Shown here one piece after another: positions 5,234-6,004 of a stretch of 6,004 bases of DNA. This DNA comes from Methanobacteriota archaeon (GTDB taxonomy: Archaea > Methanobacteriota > Methanobacteria > Methanobacteriales > Methanobacteriaceae), in NCBI GenBank assembly GCA_023430285.1, contig JAEZAV010000115.1, positions 1 to 6,004 of the forward strand, read 5' to 3'. Every line of letters begins with the position of its first letter. The first letter of the stretch is position 1. The notes beneath the pieces are model-generated. The model saw only the letters and a list, made by a program, of their open reading frames with translations. It did no database searches and was not told the DNA's origin. A program made the translations under genes and the position numbers.

Positions 5234-5902
5234 CTAAATATTGCTTATTCTTATTCCTGCGTTTTTAACTTTGTTTCGAATATTTAAATTGATGAGTAGT
5301 GGAGTCAGCTTCTCAACGATCCTAGCATTTTCAAGTGCTCCGCATTCAATGGATTTAACACCGGAAATTTTCTCTGCAAGTTCCATAACAATCAGATTTG
5401 CTTCATGATCGTCTCCTGAAACAAGACAGTCACATTCAACATCTTCATCCACGGTTGTCAAACTAGATGCACTTATATTACAAAATGCAGAAACAACCAC
5501 TGCATTGTCACCCAGGAACTCTGCAGATCTTTCTGCTGCAGATCCTTCCCAGAGGTCTACGTACCTTGTTGGTTTACCACCTAAACATCCTTCGAGTGGT
5601 GATGTTGCATCAACAAATATTTCTCCCTTCAAATTGTCTTTGATGGATTTTAATGTTACCATCTGTGCTTGTAGTGGAACAGTCAAAATAATGATATCTC
5701 CATTTGAAGCAGCATCTTGGTTGGTCATGGCTGTTAAATTTGGAAGATCTTCATTACTTAAAATATCTTTCATGAGATTCACGGCTGTTTCAGCCTTTTT
5801 AATATCTCTTGATCCCACTATTACATCTTCTCCAGCCATCACAAATCTCAATGCAAGTCCAAGTCCCTGATCTCCTGTACCGCCAATTATAGCTATTTTC
5901 AA
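5234..5902 (-). CDS. npdG: F420H2:NADP+ oxidoreductase, 222 aa
   Basis: Transfers hydride between reduced coenzyme F420 and NADP+, supplying cytoplasmic NADPH for biosynthesis in methanogens. Numbering from TTG at 5902, the Rossmann signature is MKIAIIGGTGDQG at 1-13, followed by GSRD at 30-33 and K36, which give the Ser31/Arg32/Lys36 set that binds the 2'-phosphate of NADP in the Archaeoglobus enzyme. Further landmarks are TVPLQAQM at 74-81, DATSPLEGCLGG at 98-109, the YVDLWEGSAAE stretch at 114-124, SAFCNISA at 138-145 in the F420 pocket region, and the C-terminal LTPLLINLNIRN and NAGIRI. Length and ends match the family. I chose TTG 5902 because homologues begin MKIA and an AGGGG element lies about nine bases before it; ATG 5920 would add six residues (MKGLFN) and has no well-placed binding site. 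Cys141 stands where related enzymes, as I recall them, have Asn. It is the first gene of the run, with a promoter and a palindrome upstream. Confidence 0.95.
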   Translation of the reverse strand: MKIAIIGGTGDQGLGLALRFVMAGEDVIVGSRDIKKAETAVNLMKDILSNEDLPNLTAMTNQDAASNGDIIILTVPLQAQMVTLKSIKDNLKGEIFVDATSPLEGCLGGKPTRYVDLWEGSAAERSAEFLGDNAVVVSAFCNISASSLTTVDEDVECDCLVSGDDHEANLIVMELAEKISGVKSIECGALENARIVEKLTPLLINLNIRNKVKNAGIRISNI

Positions 5903-5903
5903 A

Positions 5904-5930
5904 TTAAACAACCCCTTCATAAATTTTCAT
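5904..5930 (-). CDS. Possible 8-codon leader ORF ahead of npdG
   Basis: On the minus strand ATG at 5930 opens a reading frame MKIYEGVV followed by TAA (5906-5904), ending one base before the TTG proposed for npdG. It is preceded by AGGATGAT (5944-5937) at six-base spacing, a better ribosome binding site than that of npdG itself. It is out of frame with npdG. It could couple translation into npdG or act as a small regulatory leader, or it could be chance. No homology can be claimed for so short a peptide. Confidence 0.3.
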   Translation of the reverse strand: MKIYEGVV

Positions 5931-5955
5931 TGTATTATCATCCTTATTTCATCTG

Positions 5956-5967
5956 ATACCATGGTAT
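5956..5967. promoter_or_regulatory. 12-bp perfect palindrome, candidate operator of npdG
   Basis: ATACCATGGTAT is a perfect 12-base palindrome. It begins about 10 bases downstream of the npdG TATA box and ends about where transcription should start. A protein bound there would block RNA polymerase recruitment, the usual mode of archaeal repressors. The regulator is unknown. Confidence 0.4.
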
Positions 5968-5977
5968 ATTTTCAACA

Positions 5978-5985
5978 ATATATAA
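5978..5985 (-). promoter_or_regulatory. TATA box of npdG
   Basis: The minus strand reads TTTATATA after a T-rich stretch, about 79 bases before the TTG start. The expected transcription start is near 5955, leaving a leader of about 50 bases that contains the short ORF. This is the longest leader inferred in the window. Confidence 0.55.
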
Positions 5986-6004
5986 AAAATAGGATTTGGT
6001 TTTC

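Noticed and set aside
4835..5287. 150-codon plus-strand ORF opposite hxlB and the end of npdG
   Set aside because: Its length comes from antisense of the SIS-domain coding sequence. It crosses an intergenic gap and both real genes, shows no family motif, and has no promoter.
5505..5870. 121-codon plus-strand ORF opposite npdG
   Set aside because: It is antisense to conserved npdG codons, with no ribosome binding site and no recognisable domain.
1..6004. Mobile element, CRISPR array, defence system or tRNA gene
   Set aside because: I looked for regularly spaced repeats, terminal inverted repeats, transposase or nuclease motifs and cloverleaf-like GTTCRA arms on both strands and found none. 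All substantial coding regions are explained by housekeeping families.

Overview
The window looks like chromosomal DNA from a hydrogenotrophic methanogen of the order Methanobacteriales, most likely a mesophilic Methanobacterium-type organism. The evidence is a short archaeal histone close to HMf/HMt, an F420H2:NADP oxidoreductase, an archaeal tRNA-splicing endonuclease, an archaeal/eukaryotic-type tryptophanyl-tRNA synthetase, a ribulose-monophosphate-pathway isomerase, AT-rich spacers with TATA boxes, GGTGAT-type ribosome binding sites and oligo-T terminators. Genus-level placement is inference.

All seven clear genes lie on the minus strand, so transcription runs from high to low coordinates. 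In transcription order: (1) a promoter region at 5903-6004 with a TATA box, a 12-bp perfect palindrome near the expected start of transcription and a possible 8-codon leader ORF; (2) npdG/fno; (3) hxlB (6-phospho-3-hexuloisomerase); (4) endA (tRNA intron endonuclease); (5) trpS; (6) a SpoIIM/DUF95-family membrane protein; (7) thrC (threonine synthase); (8) the histone gene. The first five genes are separated by 45 to 78 bases with no oligo-T tract after any of npdG, hxlB, endA or trpS, so read-through is plausible even though several spacers also hold TATA-like boxes. Spacers around thrC and the histone gene are longer and carry T-rich terminators and a clear histone promoter, so these two are probably independent units. 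Positions 1-375 hold no gene that I can support.

The genes are housekeeping functions rather than one pathway: NADPH supply from F420H2 (npdG), pentose-phosphate supply from fructose-6-phosphate by the reversed RuMP route (hxlB), tRNA maturation (endA), tRNA charging (trpS), threonine synthesis (thrC) and chromatin packaging (histone). I do not see a defence system, mobile element, CRISPR array or other clearly novel system. The points most worth a second look are a four-cysteine pattern in TrpRS (C-x23-C-x6-C-x2-C) that nearly matches the [4Fe-4S] motif of Thermotoga maritima TrpRS, the leader ORF and palindrome ahead of npdG, near-leaderless promoter geometry at hxlB and endA, and paired 10-bp repeats upstream of the histone promoter. 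Start codons need care: four of the seven genes appear to use GTG or TTG, and for the histone and SpoIIM genes an in-frame upstream start candidate lies inside the ribosome binding site.
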